Part shown: positions 57,847 to 64,000 of the stretch, piece after piece | Position numbering within the stretch: the first letter of the stretch is position 1 | How the letters are laid out: each line of letters begins with the position of its first letter | Assembly (NCBI RefSeq): GCF_900100085.1 | Contig: NZ_FNEJ01000005.1 | Location: 186,001-250,000, forward strand | Origin: Salipiger marinus | GTDB lineage: Bacteria > Pseudomonadota > Alphaproteobacteria > Rhodobacterales > Rhodobacteraceae | DNA length: 64,000 nt | Reading direction: 5' to 3' | The notes under the pieces: generated by a model | What the model saw: only the letters and a program-made list of their open reading frames with translations | What the model was told of the DNA's origin: nothing | Database searches by the model: none | Made by a program: the position numbers and the translations under genes

Positions 57847-59076
57847 ATGCTGCGCCATGTCATGGCCTTTCTTGCGCTGGTCCTGCTGACCGCCGCCCCC
57901 ATGGGCGTGGCGGCACAGGATGCCGGTGCGCCCGCCCAGATCGACCGCTCCGCCACTGGCGGCGCGCAGACGCTTGACGACATCCTGCGGCGGCAGGAAG
58001 GGCTGAAGGTGGATGACGACTTCCGCCGCAACAGTCTGGAGCGCGCCGCAGAACGGGCCGAGGCGGCGGGCACGCCCCCCGGCGGGCTGGGTCCGCGCGG
58101 CGCGGCCTCTGATGCCGATCTCTGGCGCGCGCTGCGCTATGACGAGGCGGATGTGCAAAGCTCCACGCTCAACCCCAATGGCCGGGTGCTGATTCAGGAC
58201 GGCGGCATGTGGTGGCTGGAATTCCGGGAAGGTCCGCTGGCCCATTACGGCGGGCTGCTGCTTCTGGTCACCATCGCGGTGCTGGCGGTGTTCTACCTGC
58301 TGCGCGGACGGGTCCGCATCGAAGGCGGCAAGGCGGGCACCACGGTGCTGCGGTTTCAGTGGATCGAACGTTTCGCGCACTGGATGCTGGCCGGATCCTT
58401 CATCCTGCTGGGCCTGACCGGCCTTTTCACCCTGTTTGGCCGGATGTATCTGATCCCGATCCTGGGGCACGAGGCCAACAGCGTGCTGCTGACCGCGTCG
58501 AAATTCATCCACAACAATGTCAGCTGGGCCTTCATGCTGGCGCTGGTCATGGTGTTTTTCATGTGGGTCTGGCACAACATTCCCAACCGCACCGACCTCA
58601 CATGGTTCGCGCAGGCGGGCGGCATCATCGGCAAGAACCACCCCCCCGCGAAGAAGTTCAACGCGGGCCAGAAGATCATCTTCTGGTCGGTGATCCTGCT
58701 CGGCGCGTCGATCTCCGTCTCGGGGCTGTCGCTGCTGTTCCCGTTCGACATGCCGCTTTTTGCGCACAGCTTCCAGTTTCTCAACGATCTGGGCGCGCCG
58801 GGCTGGGTGGGGATGGATCCGCTGCCCGTCGATCTTGCCCCGCAGGAAGAGATGCAGTTCGCGCAGCTCTGGCATTCCATCGTCGCCTTCGGGCTGATGG
58901 CGGTCATCATCGGCCATATCTATATCGGCACCGTGGGCATGGAAGGCGCCTATGACGCGATGGGATCGGGCGAGGTGGACGAGAACTGGGCGCATCAGCA
59001 CCATTCCATCTGGTATGACGAGCTGAAGGCGCGCGGCGAGACCCCCAAGGGCAAATCCGCCACCCCGGCGGAATGA
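57847..59076 (+). CDS. fdhC: formate dehydrogenase gamma subunit (cytochrome b556-type)
   Basis: Membrane cytochrome b, 409 aa. A Sec signal (~1-23) and a ~110-residue periplasmic region with a coiled stretch (DILRRQEGLKVDDDFRRN) precede five TM segments. Heme ligand candidates are His in IERFAHWMLAGSF, KFIHNNVSWAF and LWHSIVAFGL, VIIGHIYIGT. It passes electrons from FdhB to quinone. ATG 57847 follows GGGAG; the 26-residue upstream extension is rejected. N-terminal extension is longer than in E. coli FdnI (217 aa), as usual in this family. Confidence 0.92.
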   Translation: MLRHVMAFLALVLLTAAPMGVAAQDAGAPAQIDRSATGGAQTLDDILRRQEGLKVDDDFRRNSLERAAERAEAAGTPPGGLGPRGAASDADLWRALRYDEADVQSSTLNPNGRVLIQDGGMWWLEFREGPLAHYGGLLLLVTIAVLAVFYLLRGRVRIEGGKAGTTVLRFQWIERFAHWMLAGSFILLGLTGLFTLFGRMYLIPILGHEANSVLLTASKFIHNNVSWAFMLALVMVFFMWVWHNIPNRTDLTWFAQAGGIIGKNHPPAKKFNAGQKIIFWSVILLGASISVSGLSLLFPFDMPLFAHSFQFLNDLGAPGWVGMDPLPVDLAPQEEMQFAQLWHSIVAFGLMAVIIGHIYIGTVGMEGAYDAMGSGEVDENWAHQHHSIWYDELKARGETPKGKSATPAE

Positions 59077-59112
59077 CGCCACAACCGGCACGGACGTGAA
59101 AGAGACCATTCC

Positions 59113-59238
59113 ATGAAAGCCATGCTGAGCGGTTTCGCCGCAATCATCATCATCGGGGTCGCAGCCTGGTATGGGCTGCACCAGATCGGGCTGACTTCGG
59201 CAGAGGTCTATTCCAGCCCCGCCGTGCGGCTCGACTGA
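59113..59238 (+). CDS. 41-aa single-span membrane peptide of the fdh operon
   Basis: Small ORF: MKAMLSGFAAIIIIGVAAWY is a membrane helix, with a short outer tail ending VYSSPAVRLD. It begins 36 bp after fdhC in the same direction. The upstream site is modest (AAAGAGA 6-7 nt before ATG). A perfect hairpin follows 70 bp later, so it lies inside the same transcription unit. Comparable small helical peptides are known partners of respiratory enzymes; no homologue is recognised by name. Confidence 0.65.
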   Translation: MKAMLSGFAAIIIIGVAAWYGLHQIGLTSAEVYSSPAVRLD

Positions 59239-59308
59239 CCGCCGCGCGGGTCAGCTTCTTCTGGCCAAGCGGGCGCACGAGCCTAAATACCCCACAGGAA
59301 GATGCTGC

Positions 59309-59340
59309 GGCGGATCATCACGGAACTGTGATGATCCGCC
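59309..59340. terminator. perfect 13-bp hairpin after the fdh operon
   Basis: GGCGGATCATCAC (59309-59321) and GTGATGATCCGCC (59328-59340) form a perfect stem with a 6-nt loop. There is no T tract. It is either the terminator of the fdh operon or a dyad operator of the MscS-type gene that begins 67 bp later. Confidence 0.6.
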
Positions 59341-59406
59341 GGTGTCAATCCCGGCCCTGCTGTCGCAGGCAGGGCCTCTGTGACTTTGGTAACCGAACGT
59401 GGTGGC

Positions 59407-61755
59407 ATGAAACGACTTGGACTTCGGATCGCAGCTCTGCTGATCCTCGCAACCGTGGCGCTCGGCGTCTTCCCTTCGACCCCCGTGCTTGCGCAGGACA
59501 CCGCCAGTCCGGACGCCGAAGCCACCTCTGACCCCGTGCGCAGCAATCTGGATCTGCTGCTGGACGTGATCGAGGATGATGCCAGCCGCGCCGCGCTGAT
59601 CGAGGATCTGCGCGCCGCGCAGCAGGAGGTGGCCGCCCCGGTCGATGAACAGATCGTCGAGACGCTGGCCCCCGAAGGCATGGCGCTGCCCGAAGAAATG
59701 TCCTTTGGCCGCCGCATCGCGCTGATCACGCAGGAGGTGGCGCAGGATGTGGCAGGCGCGCTGGAAGGCGCATGGGCGCAGCTTGTGCGCGCGCCGCAGG
59801 TGTTTGACGGGCTGAGCGGCTCCGAAGCCGGGGTGCTGCTTGGCGCCCTGCAGGAACTGGCGCTGGTGATCGTGGTCACGTTTGCGGTGTTCCTGCTGCT
59901 GCGCCGTCTGGGCAAGGGCATCTACGCCCGCATGGGCGCCACCGCGCGCGACAGTGGCTGGCTGCGCACGCTGTTCCTGTTTGTCGCCTCCGGGCTGATC
60001 GACATCCTGATCGTCGCAATCTCATGGGCGGTGGGCTATCTGCTGGCCACGCTGGTTCTGGGCAATTTCGGCCAGATCGGCATCCGCCAGACGCTTTACC
60101 TCAACGCCTTCCTGATCGTGGAACTGGCCAAGGTGGCGGTGCGGCTGGTGCTGTCGCCCTCTGCGCACAACCTGCGGCCTCTGCCGGTCTCGGACACGGC
60201 GGCGCGCTATCTGGCGCGGCGGCTCAATCTGATGGTGGGGCTGGTGGGCTATGGCCAGCTTCTGGTGGTGCCGATCATCAACGCGCAGGCCTCTGCCGCG
60301 GCAGGGCGCGCGGTGTCGGCGCTGATCGCGGTGCTGGTCGTGGGTCTGGCCATCTGGCTGGTGCTGCGCAACCGGCGCCCCGTGGCCGACTGGCTGGAAC
60401 GCGGCGGCCAGCCGCCCGAGCATCACGCCGAGGAACAGCGTCTGGTGCGCGAGGTCGAGGCCGGGGCGATGCCCGCCTCCGCCGCCCCCGAGGAATTCCC
60501 CATGGGCGCGCCAGAGCCCGCGCGCAGGAAACGCGGCCCGCTGCATTTCCTTGCCCGGCACTGGCACTGGCCCGCGCTGCTTTATCTGCTGGTGATGCTG
60601 GTGCTGGTGCTGGTGCAGCCCGCTGACGCCGCCTTCCGCTCGCTGCTGAATTCCGGTCAGGTGCTGGTGGTGGCGCTGCTGGGGATCACGCTGTCGGGGG
60701 TGCTGTCGCGTGTCGTGGTGCGCGGGGTGCAGCTGCCCGACACCGTCAACGCGCGGCTGCCGCTGCTGGAAAAGCGGCTCAACACCTTCGTGCCGAAGCT
60801 GCTGGTGGTGCTGCGCTTTGCCATCTTCGTGCTGGTGGTGGTCTTTGCGCTGAACGCGATCAGCCTGATCGACCTGCGCGCGTGGATGGCCAGCCAGATC
60901 GGCGTGCAGCTGACCAGCACGATCTTTTCGGTGGCGGCGGTGCTGCTGGTGGCCTTCGTGGTCTGGGTGGCCATGACCTCGTGGGTGGATTACCGGCTGA
61001 ACCCGGAATTCGGATCGATCGCCACGGCGCGGGAACGCACGCTGCTGACGCTGCTGCGCAATGCCGCCACCATCGCGCTGGTCATCATCACGCTGATGTT
61101 CGTGCTGTCCGAGGTGGGGCTCGACATCGCGCCGCTGCTGGCCTCGGCGGGGGTTCTGGGTCTGGCCATCGGTTTTGGTGCGCAGAAGCTGGTGCAGGAC
61201 ATCATCACCGGCATCTTCATCCAGTTCGAGAATGCGATGAACGTGGGCGATGTGGTCACGGTGGGCGGCACCACCGGCGTGGTGGAACGGCTGACCATCC
61301 GCTCGGTCAGCCTGCGCGATCTCAGCGGGGCGTTTCATGTCATCCCGTTCTCTTCGGTCGACATGGTCACCAACTTCGTGCGTGAATTCGGCTATTTCGT
61401 CTGCGACATGGGCGTGGCCTATCGCGAGAACATCGACGAGGTGAAGCAGGCCATGCTCGACGCGTTCGAGGAACTGCGCAGCGATCCGGAGCAGGCCAAG
61501 TCGATCATGGGCGATCTGGAATGGTTCGGCATCAATGCCTTCGGTGACAGCGCCGTGGTGGTGCGGGCACGGATCAAATGCGTGCCGGGTGCGCAATGGG
61601 GCGTGGGCCGGGCCTATAACGGCGTGCTCAAGCGGGTGTTCGATGACCGCAACATCGAAATCCCCTTCCCGCATCAGACCATCTATCTGGGCGAGGCAAA
61701 GGACGGCACCACCCAGCCGTTCCGCATCCGCAGCGAAGGCGCGGGCGAAAGCTGA
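59407..61755 (+). CDS. MscS-family mechanosensitive channel, large type
   Basis: Channel protein of 782 aa. A signal sequence (~1-28) and a ~120-residue periplasmic helical region precede about ten TM helices. The pore and beta domain near residues 540-640 read PLLASAGVLGLAIGFGAQKLVQDIITGIFIQFENAMNVGD (shown here in parts: ASAGVLGLAIGFGAQKLVQD, IITGIFIQFENAMNVGD), the MscS hallmark. The cytoplasmic C-terminal domain follows (IKCVPGAQWGVGRAYNGVLK). Protects against hypo-osmotic shock. ATG 59407 is chosen because a normal signal follows; GTG 59380 is possible. Confidence 0.9.
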   Translation: MKRLGLRIAALLILATVALGVFPSTPVLAQDTASPDAEATSDPVRSNLDLLLDVIEDDASRAALIEDLRAAQQEVAAPVDEQIVETLAPEGMALPEEMSFGRRIALITQEVAQDVAGALEGAWAQLVRAPQVFDGLSGSEAGVLLGALQELALVIVVTFAVFLLLRRLGKGIYARMGATARDSGWLRTLFLFVASGLIDILIVAISWAVGYLLATLVLGNFGQIGIRQTLYLNAFLIVELAKVAVRLVLSPSAHNLRPLPVSDTAARYLARRLNLMVGLVGYGQLLVVPIINAQASAAAGRAVSALIAVLVVGLAIWLVLRNRRPVADWLERGGQPPEHHAEEQRLVREVEAGAMPASAAPEEFPMGAPEPARRKRGPLHFLARHWHWPALLYLLVMLVLVLVQPADAAFRSLLNSGQVLVVALLGITLSGVLSRVVVRGVQLPDTVNARLPLLEKRLNTFVPKLLVVLRFAIFVLVVVFALNAISLIDLRAWMASQIGVQLTSTIFSVAAVLLVAFVVWVAMTSWVDYRLNPEFGSIATARERTLLTLLRNAATIALVIITLMFVLSEVGLDIAPLLASAGVLGLAIGFGAQKLVQDIITGIFIQFENAMNVGDVVTVGGTTGVVERLTIRSVSLRDLSGAFHVIPFSSVDMVTNFVREFGYFVCDMGVAYRENIDEVKQAMLDAFEELRSDPEQAKSIMGDLEWFGINAFGDSAVVVRARIKCVPGAQWGVGRAYNGVLKRVFDDRNIEIPFPHQTIYLGEAKDGTTQPFRIRSEGAGES

Positions 61756-61764
61756 GGCAGGGCG

Positions 61765-61788
61765 CGGCCCCGTCTTCGGGCGGGGCCG
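61765..61788. terminator. convergent hairpin
   Basis: CGGCCCCG (61765-61772) pairs with CGGGGCCG (61781-61788) over an 8-nt loop, filling the 34-bp gap between the MscS gene and the convergent HTH gene. Likely shared terminator, without T run. Confidence 0.6.
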
Positions 61789-61789
61789 G

Positions 61790-62674
61790 TCAGCCGTTCC
61801 AGACCACGCGGCCCAGCCCCGTCACGTCATAGCCGCCAAGGCTTGTCGCGCGGTCATGGAAGGCGGGGCTGCGGCAGAACTCCAGCAGGCTCTGCAGCGG
61901 CGGGTCGAACACCGCCTTGCGGTCGCAGAGCAGATCGAAGCTTTCCTCGACCAGCGGCACGAAGGGCAGGCCCGCCGCGCGCGCGGCACAGTCGAGCCCC
62001 AGCGCGGCATCCGCCTCGCCACGGCGGACGCATTGCACGGCCTCGTCCTCGGTCCGTTCGGGGGCGGTGAAGCTGAGCTTAGCGGGGTCGAGCCCTTCCT
62101 GCCGGATCAGCTGCTGCAGCAGCCGCTGCGAGCCGGATCCTTCCTGCCGTGCCACGATCCGCAGGCCCGCCAGATCACCCAGCCGCTGCGGTGCGGGTCC
62201 GTCGGGGCGCAGCACCAGCCCGCGCCTGCGCGTCGCAAAGCGCAAGAGCACCGCGTCCTGCCCGCCACAGATGTCCTGCGCGGCGGTGCGGTTCCAGCCG
62301 CCGGAGGGGTCCGGAAGGTGCAGGCCGGTCGCCACGCCTTCGCGCGCGGCGAACTGGCGCAACCCCTGTTCGGAGCCGTCGAAATAGGTGGCAAGCCCGC
62401 AGCGGGACTGCCGGATCGCCCAGTCCAGCAGCGGATCATGGCTGCCCAGAAACACCCGGGGCCGGTCGGGCTGGGCGGGCAGGCCGCCCGACTGCGCGCG
62501 GGCGATCCAGTCGCGGATCTCGGTCGCCGGGAACAGCAGCTTGCCGGTGGCGCGCGAACAGGGTAGCGCGCCCGAGGCGGCAAGGTCATAGACCTTGCGC
62601 TCTTTCAGGCGCAGCAGATCCGCCAGTTCCCGGACGGTGAGATAGTCATGCGAAGGTGTCTGGCTTGTGGTCAT
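61790..62674 (-). CDS. HTH regulator fused to a solute-binding-like domain (Tup/Mod type)
   Basis: Protein of 294 aa. The N-terminal ~60 residues form an excisionase/MerR-type HTH (YLTVRELADLLRLKERKVYDLA). The remainder is a binding-protein-like domain (FLGSHDPLLDWAIRQS, LRIVARQEGSGSQRLLQQLI, AVQCVRRGEADAALGLD), related to the PBP domain of molybdate/tungstate regulators. It probably senses W or Mo oxyanion and controls the Tup genes or the fdh island (inference). ATG 62674 lies 45 bp after tupA with a strong hairpin between, so it may be transcribed in part from the tup operon. Confidence 0.87.
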   Translation of the reverse strand: MTTSQTPSHDYLTVRELADLLRLKERKVYDLAASGALPCSRATGKLLFPATEIRDWIARAQSGGLPAQPDRPRVFLGSHDPLLDWAIRQSRCGLATYFDGSEQGLRQFAAREGVATGLHLPDPSGGWNRTAAQDICGGQDAVLLRFATRRRGLVLRPDGPAPQRLGDLAGLRIVARQEGSGSQRLLQQLIRQEGLDPAKLSFTAPERTEDEAVQCVRRGEADAALGLDCAARAAGLPFVPLVEESFDLLCDRKAVFDPPLQSLLEFCRSPAFHDRATSLGGYDVTGLGRVVWNG

Positions 62675-62684
62675 CGGTCTGTCT

Positions 62685-62713
62685 TGCGGGGGCAGAAAGG
62701 CGCTGCCCCCGCA
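62685..62713 (-). terminator. 11-bp hairpin between tupA and the HTH gene
   Basis: TGCGGGGGCAG (62685-62695) and CTGCCCCCGCA (62703-62713) form a perfect stem, loop 7 nt, 6 nt beyond the tupA stop on the minus strand. Terminator or attenuator that limits the regulator gene. Confidence 0.65.
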
Positions 62714-62719
62714 GGACTA

Positions 62720-63541
62720 TCAGCTTTGCGGGGCGTTGGGGAAGAAAAGCTGCTGCCCGTCGATGGTATAGTCGGCAATGGCCGCCTGACCTTCGGCAGA
62801 GACCAGCCAGTCGGCGAAGTCCTGCGCTGCCTCGATCTTCACCTCGGGGCATTTTTCCGGGTTCACCGGGATCACGCCATACTGGTTGAACATGTCCGTG
62901 TCGCCTTCGACGGCGATGGTGTAATCCTGCTTGTTGTCAAAGCTGATCCATGTGGCGCGGTCGGTCAGCACATAGCCGCCCATGCCGATCCCGGCATTCA
63001 GCGTGGCGCCCATGCCGGACCCGGTCTCGCGATACCAGTCGCCCGAACCCGTGGCCGGATCGACCCCTGCCGCCTGCCACAGCGCCAGTTCCTTTTTATG
63101 CGTGCCGGAATCATCCCCGCGCGAGGCAAAAAGCGCACCCGCCTCGGCGATCTTGGCCAGCGCCGCCTCGGCATCGGTCATCCCGGTGACCCCCGCCGGG
63201 TCCGCCTCGGGGCCGACCACGACAAAATCGTTATACATCAGGTCGGTGCGCTGCGTTCCGTAGCCTTCGGCGACAAATTTCTCTTCGGCGGGCTTGGCAT
63301 GGACCAGCAGCACGTCGGCATCGCAGTTCTGCGCGTTCTGGATGGCCTGACCGGTGCCCACGGCGACCACATTCACCTGAATGCCGGTTTTTTCGGTAAA
63401 GAGCGGCAGCAGATGGTCATAAAGCCCGGAATTGGCGGTGGAGGTGGTCGATTGCACCAGAATGGACGTGTCCTGCGCCATGGCGCCGCCGGTCAGCCCC
63501 AGAACAAGGGCGGAGGAGGTCAGAAAACGGGAGGTCAACAT
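62720..63541 (-). CDS. tupA: tungstate ABC transporter substrate-binding protein TupA
   Basis: Periplasmic oxyanion-binding protein, 273 aa. Signal peptide ~1-23 (cut after GGAMAQD), then VQSTTSTANSGLYDHLLPLF: the TTTS-type motif of TupA, here TTST, that binds tungstate. VVAVGTGQAIQNAQNCDADV, SRGDDSGTHKKELALW and TGSGMGATLNAGIGMGGYVL are further markers. ATG 63541 has AAAAGGA upstream; the 11-residue extension to 63574 lies in the ATPase end. Its presence beside fdh and moco genes suggests tungsten for FdhA. Specificity for W over Mo is known for the family, not shown here. Confidence 0.92.
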   Translation of the reverse strand: MLTSRFLTSSALVLGLTGGAMAQDTSILVQSTTSTANSGLYDHLLPLFTEKTGIQVNVVAVGTGQAIQNAQNCDADVLLVHAKPAEEKFVAEGYGTQRTDLMYNDFVVVGPEADPAGVTGMTDAEAALAKIAEAGALFASRGDDSGTHKKELALWQAAGVDPATGSGDWYRETGSGMGATLNAGIGMGGYVLTDRATWISFDNKQDYTIAVEGDTDMFNQYGVIPVNPEKCPEVKIEAAQDFADWLVSAEGQAAIADYTIDGQQLFFPNAPQS

Positions 63542-63563
63542 GGGGAATCCTTTTGCTGGAAGG

Positions 63564-64000
63564 TCAGACGACAATCTTGCCGTTCAGGTAATCCCGCGCC
63601 GCCGCACTGCTGGGCGTGGGGAAAAAGGCGGAGGCGCGACTGTGTTCGGCGACGCGCCCGCGATGCAGGAACACCACGTCATCGGCCATGCGCCGTGCCT
63701 GCCCGATGTCATGGGTGACAAAGATGATGCGGGTGCCGCGGTCGCGCGCGGCGGCCACGATGCGTTCGATCACCAGCACCGAGGCGGGATCAAGGCTGGC
63801 GGTGGGTTCGTCCAGCAGCAGCACCTCGGGATCGGTGAGCAGGGCGCGGGCCAGCGCCAGCCGCTGCGCCTCGCCGCCCGACAGTTGCCGCGCGGGCTGC
63901 CGCGCCTTATGCGCCAGCCCCACTTCCTGCAGCAGGTGGTCGCGGCGGGCGGGATCCACCCCGCGCGCCCGCACCACAAAATCCATGTTGGCGATGACAC
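63564..64000 (-). CDS. tupC: tungstate ABC transporter ATP-binding protein TupC, partial
   Basis: C-terminal ~145 residues of an ABC ATPase; the 5' part, with Walker A, lies beyond the window. Seen: LSGGEAQRLALARALLTDP (signature), VLLLDEPTASLDPASV (Walker B, D-loop) and IIFVTHDIGQARRMAD (H-loop). This is the TupC/ModC-like family, and it directly precedes tupA (gap 22 bp). The permease tupB is not seen and should be further upstream. Truncation is by the window edge only. Confidence 0.9.
   Translation of the reverse strand, partial: VIANMDFVVRARGVDPARRDHLLQEVGLAHKARQPARQLSGGEAQRLALARALLTDPEVLLLDEPTASLDPASVLVIERIVAAARDRGTRIIFVTHDIGQARRMADDVVFLHRGRVAEHSRASAFFPTPSSAAARDYLNGKIVV

Noticed and set aside
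1-64000. tRNA, rRNA, CRISPR, IS elements, phage genes, toxin-antitoxin or defence systems
   Set aside because: Scanned by eye for cloverleaf arms, spaced repeats, transposase or defence domains; none was seen.

Overview
The window is high-GC DNA with compact, ATGA-overlapping operons and strong Shine-Dalgarno sites. Gene content and protein style point to an alphaproteobacterium of the order Rhodobacterales (Rhodobacteraceae/Paracoccaceae): a polyol-type ABC transporter, TRAP transporter parts, an Atu4866-domain protein, a subunit I-III oxidase fusion, and DUF3305/DUF3306/DUF6494/DUF6505-type genes around a membrane formate dehydrogenase. No rRNA, tRNA, CRISPR array, IS element or phage gene was recognised.

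Layout. (1) 0-6.7 kb: a GntR regulator with two winged helices, a mannitol-dehydrogenase-family gene overlapping an aldo/keto reductase (apparent 1-nt frameshift near its 3' end), a LysR regulator, a pirin and a DUF5996-GNAT fusion. (2) 6.7-18.2 kb: a sugar or polyol catabolic locus. The leftward genes are a FGGY kinase, a DeoR repressor, a class II aldolase, an SDR, two ABC permeases and the ATPase. The rightward genes are the binding protein, a single-chain dihydroxyacetone kinase and, after a 483-bp gap, an M14-type deacylase. The likely route is polyol -> ketose -> ketose 1-phosphate -> DHAP + aldehyde. (3) 18.2-24.1 kb: an iron-complex-type ABC importer behind a perfect palindrome, a DUF305 membrane protein, an Atu4866 protein, and an SDR/LysR divergent pair. 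(4) 24.2-34.2 kb: a 35-codon ORF overlapping a CYP152-like P450, two tandem GH13 glucosidases, then a heme-copper oxidase operon (CtaG-like, HemJ/CopD-like, subunit II without CuA cysteines, fused subunit I-III, small membrane protein). (5) 34.2-42.2 kb: an FdhF/YdeP-type molybdoenzyme, then a TRAP transporter whose large permease gene carries a deletion-frameshift, a 2-hydroxyacid dehydrogenase, an amidohydrolase resembling galactarolactone isomerase, and a GntR regulator. (6) 42.2-64 kb: a formate dehydrogenase and molybdenum/tungsten-cofactor island: DUF2478, fdhD, mobA, mobB, a moeA fusion, tusA, DUF6505, a lipoate/biotin-ligase-like protein, Mrp, DUF6494, a poly-ferredoxin, DUF3305, DUF3306, a TorD chaperone, a tiny Tat protein, fdhABC, a 41-aa membrane peptide, an MscS channel, an HTH/solute-binding regulator, tupA and partial tupC.

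How it fits together. Region 6 reads as one programme: tungstate (perhaps molybdate) uptake by Tup, nucleotide addition by MobA, metal insertion by the MoeA domain, sulfuration by FdhD (possibly fed by TusA), Fe-S delivery by Mrp, chaperoning by TorD, and export of a Cys-type FdhA with FdhB to the membrane cytochrome b subunit. The least characterised part is the leftward set tusA-DUF6505-ligase-mrp-DUF6494-polyferredoxin with the divergent DUF3305-DUF3306-torD. It is my best candidate for an incompletely described assembly or electron-transfer module. Region 2 is a second candidate, for a polyol pathway whose substrate is not obvious. All assignments rest on reading translations and motifs by eye; no searches were run.
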